A stretch of DNA of 64,000 nucleotides from Pseudomonas frederiksbergensis (GTDB lineage: Bacteria; Pseudomonadota; Gammaproteobacteria; Pseudomonadales; Pseudomonadaceae): NCBI RefSeq assembly GCF_001874645.1, contig NZ_CP017886.1, positions 2,728,001 through 2,792,000 of the forward strand. The letters run 5' to 3'. Positions 44,144 to 54,600 of this stretch are shown here, piece by piece. Every line of letters starts with the position of its first letter. Position 1 is the stretch's first letter. Both the position numbers and the translations under genes were made by a program. The notes below the pieces were generated by a model. The model saw nothing but the letters and a program-made list of their open reading frames with translations, was not told the DNA's origin and made no database searches.

Positions 44144-45169
44144 TCAGCTCCCTTGCAGCGGTTTGGCGTCCTGGAAGAAATAGTCCTTCCACGAGTCTGG
44201 CTTGTTCTTGATCGCGCCGACGCGGTAGAGGAATTCGGCCAGCGGATACGTGTTTTTCGGCGTGACGCTGAATTCGAACTGCGGGTTGTCGATGATTTTC
44301 AGCAGCGCGGCGCGGTCGATTTTTGCTTTGGTCACGCGCAGGTAAGTGTCCGCCGCCGCGCCCTTGTCATTCTGGGCGAACTCGGCGGCTTCGGTCAGGG
44401 CTTCGATGAAGGCCTTGTAGGTTTTCGGGTTCTCGTTGCGGAATTTTTCGGTGGCGAACAGTACGGTCGGCGAGTTCGGGCCCAGCAGGTCGTAAGTGTT
44501 GAGCACGACATGAACGTTAGGGTTTTCCAGCGCCTGATCCTGGAACGGCGGGTTGGAGAAGTGCCCGGTCAGCTCGGTGCCGCCAGCGATCAATGCGGCT
44601 GTGGCGTCCGGGTGCGGGACGGCAATGGTGTACTTGTCGAGGCGATTGAATTCCTTGTCGCCCCACTGCTTGGCGGCCGCGTACTGGAGGAACCGCGACT
44701 GCACGGAAACCCCAACCGCCGGTACTGCGATGCGGTCTTGCTCGGTGAAATCGGCGATGGTTTTGACCTTCGGATTATTGCTCAGCAGGTAATACGGGAA
44801 GTTACCCAACGAGGCCACGGCCTTGACGTTCTGCTTGCCGTGAGTGCGGTCCCATATGGTCAGCAACGGACCGACACCGGCGCCAGCAATGTCGATGGAA
44901 CCGGAGAGCAACGCATCGTTGACGGCAGCGCCGCCGGAGAGCTGGGTCCAGTCGACCTTGATGTCGATACCCTCTTCCTTGCCGTGCTTCTCGATCAGGT
45001 TCTGGTCACGGACCACGTTAAGCAGCAGGTAAACGATGCCGAACTGCTCGGCGATGCGGATTTCGCCTTCGGCGTGAGCCACAGTCGGTGCCACCAGACT
45101 CCCGGCGAGCAGGCTGAAACCCAGGCCGATGGCGGCGGCCAGCGGCGCGAATGAAATACGTTTGGGCAT
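44144..45169 (-). CDS. Periplasmic substrate-binding protein (TauA/SsuA-like)
   Basis: A 340-residue solute-binding protein with a Sec signal peptide (MPKRISFAPLAAAIGLGFSLLAGSLVAPTVAHA). The mature part resembles the NMT1/SsuA fold (EGEIRIAEQFGIVYLLLNVVRDQNLIEKHGKEEG, LSGSIDIAGAGVGPLL). It should deliver a sulfonate-like compound to the adjoining ABC permease. The start at 45169 has GGAG 9 bases upstream; the longer frame overlaps the TauD gene. Confidence 0.9.
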   Translation of the reverse strand: MPKRISFAPLAAAIGLGFSLLAGSLVAPTVAHAEGEIRIAEQFGIVYLLLNVVRDQNLIEKHGKEEGIDIKVDWTQLSGGAAVNDALLSGSIDIAGAGVGPLLTIWDRTHGKQNVKAVASLGNFPYYLLSNNPKVKTIADFTEQDRIAVPAVGVSVQSRFLQYAAAKQWGDKEFNRLDKYTIAVPHPDATAALIAGGTELTGHFSNPPFQDQALENPNVHVVLNTYDLLGPNSPTVLFATEKFRNENPKTYKAFIEALTEAAEFAQNDKGAAADTYLRVTKAKIDRAALLKIIDNPQFEFSVTPKNTYPLAEFLYRVGAIKNKPDSWKDYFFQDAKPLQGS

Positions 45170-45195
45170 GGCAGGTATCTCCGAAATGCAGCCGA

Positions 45196-46092
45196 TCAGA
45201 AAGGCGCGTCGCCCTGGATGGTGGTGCGGTGGAGCTTGCGGCGCAGATGGCTCGGGCAACCGGCGGCCAGGTGAATCAGTGAGCGGTTGTCCCAGAACAC
45301 CAGGTCGTGGGGCTGCCATTGATGGCGATAGATGTTTTCCGGCAGCACGCTGTGGGCGTAGAGCTCGGCCAGCAGTTGCCGGCTTTCGTCTTCCGGCAAA
45401 CCGACGATACGGGTGGTGAACCCCTCGCTGACAAACAGTGCCTTGCGACCGTTTTCCGGGTGAGTGCGAACAACCGGATGCACCACTTCGTTGACCTGGG
45501 CGAGTTGCTCCGGGGTCAGGGTCGGGCGCCAGTTGCCTTCGAACTTGCTCTCGCTGTAACGCGCGGTATAGGAGTGCGCGGCAGAGCGTCCTTCGACCGC
45601 TTTGCGCAACGCGTCGGGCAGGTTGTCCCAGGCTTTGTGCTGGTCGGCGAACAGTGTGTCGCCGCCTTCGGACGGCAGCTCCTGGGCGTGGAGCATCGAG
45701 CCCAGGCTCGGCAGTTCTTTATAGGACAAGTCGGAATGCCAGAACTTGCCAGCGTCACCGAGACCGATGGCTTGGCCGTTTTCGATGATGTTGGAAACGA
45801 TGAGAATTTCCGGGTGATTAGTCAGCAGAAACTGCTTGAGCACATGGATCTGCAACACACCAAAACGGCGACTGAAGGCGATCTGTTGTTCAGGGCTGAT
45901 GCGCTGGTCGCGGAACACCACGACATGGTGATCCAGGTGCGCGCGGTGGATGCGTGCGAAGTCTTGGTCATTAACCGGCAACGCCAGGTTCAGGCCAATG
46001 ATTTCGGCACCGACGGCGCCGCTGAACGGGCGAATCTCGAAGGGTTGCGGCGCGAGGGTCGCGGCGCTTGGCGAAGCGGACAGTACAGGCAT
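45196..46092 (-). CDS. TauD/TfdA-family Fe(II)/2-oxoglutarate dioxygenase
   Basis: A 298-residue dioxygenase that would release sulfite or sulfate from the imported compound (TauD acts on taurine; relatives act on alkylsulfates or other acids). The iron-binding HxD is in KFWHSDLSY and the distal His in DNRSLIHLAAG; the C-terminal RRKLHRTTI supplies the 2-oxoglutarate Arg. It is first in the operon with the ABC genes, which suggests expression under sulfur limitation. The exact substrate is not predictable. Confidence 0.88.
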   Translation of the reverse strand: MPVLSASPSAATLAPQPFEIRPFSGAVGAEIIGLNLALPVNDQDFARIHRAHLDHHVVVFRDQRISPEQQIAFSRRFGVLQIHVLKQFLLTNHPEILIVSNIIENGQAIGLGDAGKFWHSDLSYKELPSLGSMLHAQELPSEGGDTLFADQHKAWDNLPDALRKAVEGRSAAHSYTARYSESKFEGNWRPTLTPEQLAQVNEVVHPVVRTHPENGRKALFVSEGFTTRIVGLPEDESRQLLAELYAHSVLPENIYRHQWQPHDLVFWDNRSLIHLAAGCPSHLRRKLHRTTIQGDAPF

Positions 46093-46285
46093 ACATCACT
46101 CCCACGCAGAGCACGCTCAATGGCGTGTGCGTCGATCAGAAACTCACGGAGGTCCCGTGTGGGTTCATTTCGTGCGGCACGCCGATTGGTCGGTGGGTAC
46201 GCAGGAGGTTGACTTTATAGGTATAAGAAAAAGTATTTAAATACCGTTAATGAATAACTATATGGCAATCCCTAAAGATTAAAAC

Positions 46286-46352
46286 GATCGCAGCCTGCGG
46301 CAGCTCCTACTGTATTCACGACAAACTGTAGGAGCAGCCGCAGGCTGCGATC
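46286..46352. repeat. REP-type inverted repeat, copy 4 (likely also a terminator)
   Basis: Two 25-bp arms (46286-46310 and 46328-46352) match with one mismatch around a 17-base loop. The core GATCGCAGCCTGCGGC is that of the other copies. Located 14 bases past the exporter adaptor stop and followed by a T run on the plus strand, it separates the Lap-like and TauD operons. Confidence 0.8.
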
Positions 46353-46365
46353 TTTTTGAAGCGAG

Positions 46366-47733
46366 TTAGCGCTCGTGCAACGCCTCTGCCCGCGCCTTGA
46401 TGATCGGTTTGAGCAGGTAGCTGAGGATGGTTTTCTTGCCGGTGATGATGTCCACCGAGGCGACCATGCCCGGAATGATCAACAAGGGTTTTTCGTCGGT
46501 ACCCAAGTGGCTGCGCTCGGTGCGCAGCTTGATCACGTAGTAGGTGGTTTTCTTGTCTTCGTCGGTGATGGTGTCGGCACCGATCTGTTCCAGCTTGGCT
46601 TTCAGGCCACCATAGATGGTGTAGTCATAGGCCGTGAATTTGACGATGGCCTCCTGACCCGGATGCAGGAACGCGATGTCCTGCGGGCGGATCTTCGCTT
46701 CCACCAACAAGGTGTCGTCCAGCGGGACGATTTCGACCATGTCACTGCCGGGCTGGATCACGCCACCGATGGTGTTGACCAGCAACTGCTTGACGATGCC
46801 GCGTACCGGCGAGGTCACCAAGGTCCGGCTGACGCGGTCCTCCAGAGCCTTGCCGGTCGCCTTCGCCTTGTTCAGGTCGGTGCGGGCCTCGTTGAGCTGA
46901 GTCAGCGCCTCACTGCGGAATTTTCCACGGGTCTCGTCGATCTTGCGCTGCACTTCCTTGATCGCCGACTCGGCACGCGGGATCGCCAGGGTGGTGGCGT
47001 CCAGTTGACCACGGGTTTCGACTTCAGCGCGCTTGAGTCGCAACACTTCCACCGGCGATACCGCACCTTGAGCCACGAGTGGCTCCGACATGTTGATTTC
47101 CTGATGTTGCAACGCCAGACCGCTGCGGTACTGCGCCTGTTTGGAAGTGAATTCGCGCAGCTCTTGCTGGCGCTGGATCAGCTGTTCTTGCAAGCCACCG
47201 ATTTCATCATGCAGTTGCTGACGACGGCTCTCATAGAGTGATTTTTCGCTGGCGGCCTGACCGGGCACCGCTTTCATCGCGTCGTCAGGAAAGCTCAGCG
47301 GGCGGTCGTCGACTTCCGCGCTCAAGCGTTCCACGCGCAGCAACATGGACAAACGGTCGGCTTCGGTTTCGCCGACGTTGGACTGAAAGCGCGTGTCATC
47401 CAGACGAATCAACGGCGCGCCGGCTTCGACGATTTGTCCTTCGCGAACGAAGAGCTCAGCGACGATACCGCCCTCCAGGTTCTGGATTTTCTGAAGCTTG
47501 GAGGACGGAATGGCCTTGCCATCGCCTTTGGTGACCTCATCGATCACCGCAAAATTGGCCCACAGCAGCAGGAACAGAAAGAAGCCGATGATGGCCCAGA
47601 TGGTCAATCGGACCACACGCGGGGCGTCTTCGATCAGCGCCTTGTTCACCTCGGGCAAGGGTTGGCCACTCAGCGAATCAGAGCCTTTGAAATAACGACG
47701 GATCGAGTCGCGCATACCGGACTTAAGCAACAC
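46366..47733 (-). CDS. lapC: Type I secretion membrane fusion protein (LapC-like)
   Basis: A 455-residue HlyD-family adaptor of a type I secretion system. One membrane helix (about 41-63, LTIWAIIGFFLFLLLWANFA) is followed by a lipoyl half (LEGGIVAELFVREGQIVEAGAPLIRLD), a long coiled coil (about 130-285) and the type I signature region at the C-terminus (GMVASVDIITGKKTILSYLLKPI). It starts with GTG (AAGGGG upstream) inside the end of the ABC gene. With the flanking ABC and TolC-type genes, divergent from the giant adhesin, this matches the lapEBC arrangement of P. fluorescens. Confidence 0.88.
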   Translation of the reverse strand: MLLKSGMRDSIRRYFKGSDSLSGQPLPEVNKALIEDAPRVVRLTIWAIIGFFLFLLLWANFAVIDEVTKGDGKAIPSSKLQKIQNLEGGIVAELFVREGQIVEAGAPLIRLDDTRFQSNVGETEADRLSMLLRVERLSAEVDDRPLSFPDDAMKAVPGQAASEKSLYESRRQQLHDEIGGLQEQLIQRQQELREFTSKQAQYRSGLALQHQEINMSEPLVAQGAVSPVEVLRLKRAEVETRGQLDATTLAIPRAESAIKEVQRKIDETRGKFRSEALTQLNEARTDLNKAKATGKALEDRVSRTLVTSPVRGIVKQLLVNTIGGVIQPGSDMVEIVPLDDTLLVEAKIRPQDIAFLHPGQEAIVKFTAYDYTIYGGLKAKLEQIGADTITDEDKKTTYYVIKLRTERSHLGTDEKPLLIIPGMVASVDIITGKKTILSYLLKPIIKARAEALHER

Positions 47734-49888
47734 TGATCTGCCCCTTCTTCAACGCTTCCATCACCGTGGCTTTTGGACCATCGGCCAGAATTTGCCCGCG
47801 ATCGATCACCAGCAATCGGTCAACCAGCGACAGCAACGAAGCCCGGTGCGTCACCAGCACCACAGTCTTGCTCTCTACGACGGCTTGCAGGCGTTGTTTC
47901 AAGCGCTCTTCACCGGTGTTATCCATGGCGCTGGTCGGTTCGTCGAGCAGCAGAATCGGCGGATTGAGCAGCAAGGCACGGGCCAGGGCCACGTTCTGAC
48001 GCTGACCGCCGGAAAGGTTTTGCCCGCGCTCGCCGACTTGCAGCTCATAACCCTGCGGGTGCAGACGGGCGAATTCGTGCACGCCGGCCAGTTCAGCAGC
48101 TTGCAGTACCAGCTCGTCTTCCATGTAGCGGGCGCCGGACACCAGGTTGTCGCGCAGCGTGCCGGCGAGTAGCTGGATGTCCTGCGGTACATAACCGATG
48201 TTGTGGCGCAGTTCGCTGACGTCGATCTGACGGATGTCCACGCCATCCACCAGCAACGCGCCAGCGTCCGACTGATACAGGCCGACCAGCAGTTTGGCCA
48301 GCGAGCTCTTGCCCGAGCCGCTGCGACCGATGATGCCGATCTTTTCACCCGGCTTGATGATCAGGTTGATGTTCTTCAGCGCCGGATTCTGCTGACCCGG
48401 GTAGGTGAAATTCAACTGACGGCACTCGATGCCACCCTGCAGCACTTTGCGGCTCAGCGGGCGCTCTTCGAAGTTGCGCTCTTGCGGCAACTCCATCATC
48501 TGGTCGACCGAGGTCATCGTGACCCGCGCCTGCTGATAACGGGTCAGCAAACCGGACAATGACGCCAGCGGGCTGAGGGCTCGACCACTGAGCATGTAGC
48601 AGGCGATCAGACCGCCCATGCTGAGGTTGCCGGCAATGATCTGGTAAACGCCGAAGACGATCATGATCACCCCGGCCAGTTGCTGGATCAGCAGGGTGAT
48701 GTTCATTGCCAGACCGGAAAGCATTTTCACCCGCAGCTCAAGGCGGCTGAGGGTGCCAATGGTCTGCTCCCACTGGTACTGACGCTCGCTTTCAGCGTTG
48801 TTGACCTTCACCGCGTCGAGACCGGCGAGGGTTTCGATCAGGCTCGACTGGCGCTCGGCGCCCAGCGCCATGGTTCGCTCCATGGTCGCCACCAGTGGCT
48901 TCTGCAACGCGTAGCCGATCAGCAGGGCAATCGGGAACGCCAGCACCGGAATCCACACCAGATGCCCGCCCAGCAGGGCGATCACCAGGAAAATCAGCAA
49001 GGTGAACGGCAGGTCGATCAGGCTGGTCAGGGTCAGCGAAGCGAGGAAGTCGCGCAGGCTCTGAAACTCATGGATGTTCTGGGCAAAGCTGCCGACCCGT
49101 GCCGGGCGGTACTTCATCGCCATACCGACAATCCGCTCGAACAGCGTCGCGGAGATGATCAGGTCGGTTTTTTTGCCGGCCAGGTCCAGGCACAGACTGC
49201 GCAGGCTTTTAAGGATCAGGTCGAACAGGTAAGCCCCGGTGATGCCAATGGCCAGCACCCACAAGGTCGCTTCGGCCTGGTTCGGCACCACGCGGTCGTA
49301 GACGTTCATCACGAACAGCGGCGCAGCCATGGCAATGATGTTGATCAGGAAACTGGCGGCGATGGCGTCGACATACAGCCAGCGCGAACGCTTGAGGGTA
49401 TCGCGGAACCAGGAGCGCGCACGCGGGATCAGCGTGCCGTGGTTCACATCGAATTTATGTTGGGGCTGGGCGAAAAACGCTTGCCCGGTGTAATCGTCGT
49501 CTAGCAGTTCGCGGCTGACGTGAACTTCACCGCCATCGCTTTCACTGAGCAGCAGACGCGCCTGGTCATCGCCGAGCCAGCCCAGCAGCACGGCACTGCG
49601 ACCGTCCTTGAGCAGCAACAGCGCCGGCATGGCAATCGCTGGAATTTGCGCCAGCTTGCGTTGCAGCACCCGCCCTTGCAGTCCGGCGCGGGCTGCCGCA
49701 CGAGGAAGTAATTCCACGCTCAGACGCTGCTTGGGCAATGGCAGACCGGTGGTCAGCATTGCCGCGCTCGCAGGTTTCTGGTGCAGAGTGCAGAGGGCTA
49801 ACAGACCGTCCAGTAACGGATCGTCGTGCAACGCGCGTGGATCATGACGGAGATTAACTCGACTGGCTTCTGATTCCACGCTCGACAC
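47723..49888 (-). CDS. lapB: Type I secretion ABC transporter with C39-like domain (LapB-like)
   Basis: A 721-residue half-transporter. The N-terminal 150 residues form a peptidase-C39-like domain (LDGLLALCTLHQKPASAAMLTTGLPL) without the full catalytic motif, so it probably binds rather than cleaves substrate. Membrane helices span about 170-440. The nucleotide-binding domain has Walker A GRSGSGKSSLAK, signature NLSGGQRQNVALARAL and Walker B ILLLDEPTSAMD. A GTG start at 49888 is used, though its ribosome site is weak. It should power export of the adhesin encoded divergently at 51624. Confidence 0.9.
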   Translation of the reverse strand: MSSVESEASRVNLRHDPRALHDDPLLDGLLALCTLHQKPASAAMLTTGLPLPKQRLSVELLPRAAARAGLQGRVLQRKLAQIPAIAMPALLLLKDGRSAVLLGWLGDDQARLLLSESDGGEVHVSRELLDDDYTGQAFFAQPQHKFDVNHGTLIPRARSWFRDTLKRSRWLYVDAIAASFLINIIAMAAPLFVMNVYDRVVPNQAEATLWVLAIGITGAYLFDLILKSLRSLCLDLAGKKTDLIISATLFERIVGMAMKYRPARVGSFAQNIHEFQSLRDFLASLTLTSLIDLPFTLLIFLVIALLGGHLVWIPVLAFPIALLIGYALQKPLVATMERTMALGAERQSSLIETLAGLDAVKVNNAESERQYQWEQTIGTLSRLELRVKMLSGLAMNITLLIQQLAGVIMIVFGVYQIIAGNLSMGGLIACYMLSGRALSPLASLSGLLTRYQQARVTMTSVDQMMELPQERNFEERPLSRKVLQGGIECRQLNFTYPGQQNPALKNINLIIKPGEKIGIIGRSGSGKSSLAKLLVGLYQSDAGALLVDGVDIRQIDVSELRHNIGYVPQDIQLLAGTLRDNLVSGARYMEDELVLQAAELAGVHEFARLHPQGYELQVGERGQNLSGGQRQNVALARALLLNPPILLLDEPTSAMDNTGEERLKQRLQAVVESKTVVLVTHRASLLSLVDRLLVIDRGQILADGPKATVMEALKKGQISVA

Positions 49889-49917
49889 TCTTGGCTAACG
49901 ACTAAAAAAGGATCTGC

Positions 49918-51270
49918 TCAATTCATACCGGGGAGTTGGACCTTGGGCTTCACATCGTTCGACACGACGGAGGCCAATGGTGCTACCACGCCCTGGCTCT
50001 TGAGCAATTCGCCCATGGTCGCCTTGATTCGATACTGAGTAAATAACTGAATGTTCTTGATTTCCGCCAGACGACGGGAAGCCGTAAACAGTTCGTTCTC
50101 ACTGTCGAGCAAGTCGAGCAAGGTGCGTTGGCCCAAGCTGAACTGCTGCTGATACGCGGTGCGCACGGCAGTGCTGCGATCGACATATTGCTGAGCGATC
50201 GGCACTTGGGCGTTGGCGTTGTTCAGGGCATTCCATGCCAGGCCCAACTCTTCGTTCAACACGCGCAAGGCATTGTTGCGGATGTCCAGCGCCTGGTTCG
50301 ACAGGTAAGACTTGGATTCCAGGTCAGCTTTGTTGCTGCCGCCGGAATACAGGTTGAAGCGCATGCGCAGCATGGCCTGCCATTCATTGTTATGACCGAC
50401 CATACCATCCAGATTATCGTCGGCGGTGCGGCCCAGTTCGGCATCGAAACGTGGGTAGAACGTCGACTTGGCGGTATCGTACTGTTTCTCGGCCGCGGCA
50501 ATATCGGACTCGGCGGAACGCAGGACCGGGCTGTTTTCGAGCATCTGCGAGCGAGCTTCATTCAGATTCGCCGGCAACAGCGCCAGGAAGGATGCCGGAC
50601 GCTCCAGTTGATCTGGCATCTGACCCACGGCGCTGAGGAAGTTCGTCTCGGCGTCCGCCAGGTTGGTCTGCTCGGTGATCAGGTTGTTGCGGGCCTGGGC
50701 CATACGTGCTTCGGCCTGATCGAGGTCAGCACCGCTGCCCACGCCACGCGAGGTGCGCAGTTTGATCTGGTCAAAAATCCGTTCGTGGCTCTTCAGGTTC
50801 TCCTCGGCCAGGCGCACGTACTCGCGACGGGTCAGCACGTCGAGGTAAACCTGGGCCACGGTCAGCGCAGTGCGCTCGGAAGTACCCAGCAATGAGTAGG
50901 CGCGGGAGTTGACGGTGGCTTGTTGACGCCCGACTTCGCTGGAGGTCGCGAAACCGTCAAAAACCATTTGCTGCAAACGCAGACTCGACTCGCCGCGGTT
51001 CAAGGTTTCCCAATGATTGTTGCCGGTGCCAGCACGAGTAGTCGGGTTGTCAGTGCCTTCACGACCATAACCACCCAGCAGATCGACCTTTGGCAAGTAC
51101 CCGCCTTGGGCAGCCCTTAGCTGATAATCGGCGGAAAGGCGACTGTTCACGCCGGCCTGGATTTCCGGGTGGACATCCAGTGCTTGTTGCATGGCTTGAG
51201 GCAGGGTTTGGGCTTGTACAAAACTGGTGGCAAGGACTAAAGGTAGAGCCTTGAACAGGTGTGAACGCAT
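49918..51270 (-). CDS. lapE: TolC-family outer-membrane channel (LapE-like)
   Basis: Outer-membrane channel of the type I system, 450 residues from the ATG at 51270. A Sec signal (LFKALPLVLATSFVQA) is followed by two OEP repeats, with QTLPQAMQQALDVHPEIQAG at the mature start and QFSLGQRTLLDLLDSENELFTASR near the end, both typical of type I secretion TolC proteins. It is the first gene of the minus-strand exporter operon and diverges from the adhesin with a 353-base shared regulatory region. Confidence 0.88.
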   Translation of the reverse strand: MRSHLFKALPLVLATSFVQAQTLPQAMQQALDVHPEIQAGVNSRLSADYQLRAAQGGYLPKVDLLGGYGREGTDNPTTRAGTGNNHWETLNRGESSLRLQQMVFDGFATSSEVGRQQATVNSRAYSLLGTSERTALTVAQVYLDVLTRREYVRLAEENLKSHERIFDQIKLRTSRGVGSGADLDQAEARMAQARNNLITEQTNLADAETNFLSAVGQMPDQLERPASFLALLPANLNEARSQMLENSPVLRSAESDIAAAEKQYDTAKSTFYPRFDAELGRTADDNLDGMVGHNNEWQAMLRMRFNLYSGGSNKADLESKSYLSNQALDIRNNALRVLNEELGLAWNALNNANAQVPIAQQYVDRSTAVRTAYQQQFSLGQRTLLDLLDSENELFTASRRLAEIKNIQLFTQYRIKATMGELLKSQGVVAPLASVVSNDVKPKVQLPGMN

Positions 51271-51623
51271 ATAAGAATTTCCCAGGACTTCTTGTCTCAA
51301 ATCACAGCTCGTAGTGCTGCGACGGAAAATGGCAACCGGAATGACCGTATGTCGGAAAGTTAAAAATCAGAACTGGGTCACACACTGCTGGCAGGTCGCC
51401 ACATAAATATCAATGTGACATTACTGGGACGATTGTTTAGGATGGCACCCAGAAGGTCAATAGTTTGGCACAAAGTTATTAGCGAAAAGATAAAGCCAAG
51501 TTATTGACGAGACAGCGTCAAATTAATGTGCCACCCACCTTGAAAGTACGTCCAGACTGAAATGGCAGACAGCCTCTTCAGGTCAATGGAAGCCTACTGA
51601 ACGGAACATACGGAGAGTCCTCA
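51271..51623. promoter_or_regulatory. Divergent promoter region between exporter and adhesin genes
   Basis: AT-richer 353-base gap between lapE-like (minus) and the adhesin (plus). It holds a perfect inverted repeat TTGACG-N6-CGTCAA at 51504-51521, about 103 bases before the adhesin ATG, and a GGTCAATAGTTTGGC near 51456. In P. fluorescens and P. putida, FleQ controls lap genes from such regions; whether these are FleQ sites is inference. Confidence 0.5.
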
Positions 51624-54600
51624 ATGAGCAGTGTTGTTGCCATCGTCAAAAGCATTGTTGGTCAAGTTTTCGTGGTGTCCCCGGAAGGCATCAGGCGCGT
51701 GCTGATTGAAGGTGACCGACTGTTCACAGGCGACCAGGTCGATACCGGTCCGGCGGGCGCTGTATCGCTTGAACTGGCCGACGGCCGCACACTGGATCTG
51801 GGCCGCGATACCCAATGGAGTGGCAGTGCCCCGGATTCCACTACTGACCTGGCGCAAGCCACCGCGCAAGCCGCGCCATCGGTAGAAGAGCTGCAACAAG
51901 CTATCCTCGCGGGCGCTGACCCGACCACAGATATCGAAGCCGCCGCCGCGGGCCCGACGGCAACAGGCTCGGGCGGTGCGGCTGGCGGAGGCCACAGCTT
52001 CGTGGCACTGGATGCAACAGCTGCCCGCGTAGCCCCGACCATTGGTTTCCCGACCGCAGGCATTGGCGCGGGTACTTCCGCCGCCGACATCACCACTGGC
52101 GCCCAGAACACCAATAACGGCAACAATGTGCTGGTTGGCTCGACCCTGAGCCTCAGCGCTACATCGACCATCACCGAAGCCGGTGGTGTGCTGGTTTACA
52201 CTGCGAACGTCACCCGGGCGCCGCTGACTGACCTGAGTATCACCCTGTCCAATGGCTCGGTCATTGTCATCCAGGCCGGCCAGGTAAGTGGCAGCGTCAA
52301 TGTTCCGCTGGCACCGAATGACAGCGTCTACAACGACCCGCATCAGATCACCGTCAATGTCACCGGCACCACCGGTGGTGGTGGCCTGGTGCTGACCGTC
52401 GACCCGACACCAGCCGTCACACAGGTCACTGACACGATTGATACCACCACCGTCACCCTGACGGCGGGCTCGACCGTCACCGAAGGCGGTCAGATCACCT
52501 ACACCGCGACCCTGACCAACCCGGCGCAAACACCGGTTACCGTGACCCTGTCCAACGGATCGACCATCACCATCGATGCTGGCAAAACCACTGGCAGCGT
52601 GAACGTCGACACACCGGCCAACGACGTCTACAAGAATGGCAGCACCGTCAGCACCACCATCACCGGGGCTACCGGCGGCAATTTCGAAAACCTGGTGCCA
52701 AGCACCACCCCAGCTGTGACGACGATTCATGACTCGATCGACAACACTGGCCTGTCCCTGGCAGCAACCGGTTCGGTCACCGAAGGCGGTCAGATTACCT
52801 ACACCGCGACGCTGACCAATCCAGCGGGCACCGCGATGAGCGTGACGCTGAGCAATGGCGCGGTGATCAATATCGAGGCTGGCAAGACTTCCGGCACGGT
52901 GGTGGTCGACACCCCGCCGAACGACGTTTACAAAAACGGCAGCACCGTCAGCACCACCATCGAAAGCACCACCGGTGGCAACTTCGAGCAGTTGACCCCA
53001 AGCACGACGCCGGCGGTCACGACGATTACCGACTCGATCGACAACACTGGCCTGACACTCACCGCCAACAACACGATCACCGAAGGCGGTCAGATCACTT
53101 ACACCGCGACGCTGACTAACCCGGCCGGCACCGCGATGAGCGTGACGCTGAGCAACGGCGCCGTGATCAATATCGAGGCTGGTAAAACCACCGGTTCCGT
53201 GGTGGTCGACACTCCGCCGAACGACGTTTACAAAAACGGCAGCACCGTCAGCACCACCATTGAAAGCACCACTGGCGGCAACTTCGAGCAGTTGACCCCG
53301 AGCACCACCCCAGCCGTTACCACGATCACCGACTCGATCGACAACACCGGGCTGACGCTCACCGCCAACAACAGCATCACCGAAGGCGGGCAGATCACCT
53401 ACACCGCGACCCTGACCAATCCGGCCGGCACCGCGATGAGCGTGACGCTGTCGAACGGTGCGGTGATCAATATCGAAGCCGGCAAGACCACCGGTTCCGT
53501 GGTGGTCGACACCCCGCCGAACGATGTCTACAAAAACGGCAGCACCGTCAGCACCACCATCGAAAGCACCACCGGCGGTAACTTCGAGCAGCTGACCCCG
53601 AGCACGACGCCGGCGGTCACGACGATTACCGACTCGATCGATAACACCGGCCTGTCCCTGGCTGCGACCGGTTCGGTCACCGAAGGCGGTCAAATCACTT
53701 ACACCGCGACGCTGACTAACCCAGCCGGCACCGCGATGAGCGTGACGCTGAGCAACGGCGCGGTGATCAACATCGAAGCCGGCAAGACCACCGGCAGCGT
53801 GGTGGTCGACACTCCGCCGAACGACGTTTACAAAAACGGCAGCACCGTCAGCACCACCATTGAAAGCACCACCGGTGGCAACTTCGAGCAGCTGACCCCG
53901 AGCACGACGCCGGCGGTCACGACCATTACCGACTCGATCGATAACACCGGCCTGTCCCTGGCTGCGACCGGTTCGGTCACCGAAGGCGGTCAAATCACTT
54001 ACACCGCGACGCTGACTAACCCAGCCGGCACCGCGATGAGCGTGACGCTGAGCAACGGCGCGGTGATCAATATCGACGCCGGTAAAACTACTGGCAGCGT
54101 GGTGGTCGACACCCCGCCGAACGATGTCTACAAAAACGGCAGCACCGTCAGCACCACCATTGAAAGCACCACTGGCGGTAACTTCGAGCAGTTGACCCCG
54201 AGCACGACGCCGGCGGTCACGACCATTACCGACTCGATCGACAATACCGGCTTGTCCCTGGCTGCGACCGGTTCGGTCACCGAAGGCGGCCAGATCACTT
54301 ACACCGCGACCCTGACTAACCCGGCCGGCACCGCGATGAGCGTGACGCTGAGCAACGGCGCGGTGATCAACATCGACGCCGGTAAAACCACCGGTTCCGT
54401 GGTGGTCGACACCCCGCCGAACGACGTTTACAAAAACGGCAGCACCGTCAGCACCACCATCGAAAGCACCACCGGTGGCAACTTCGAGCAGTTGACCCCA
54501 AGCACGACGCCGGCGGTCACGACCATTACCGACTCGATCGACAACACTGGCCTGACACTCACCGCCAACAACACGATTACCGAAGGCGGCCAGATCACCT

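Noticed and set aside
51470..51490. Sigma-54 type promoter (TGGCAC) before the adhesin
   Set aside because: TGGCAC is present but the required GC element of the -12 box is missing at the right spacing.
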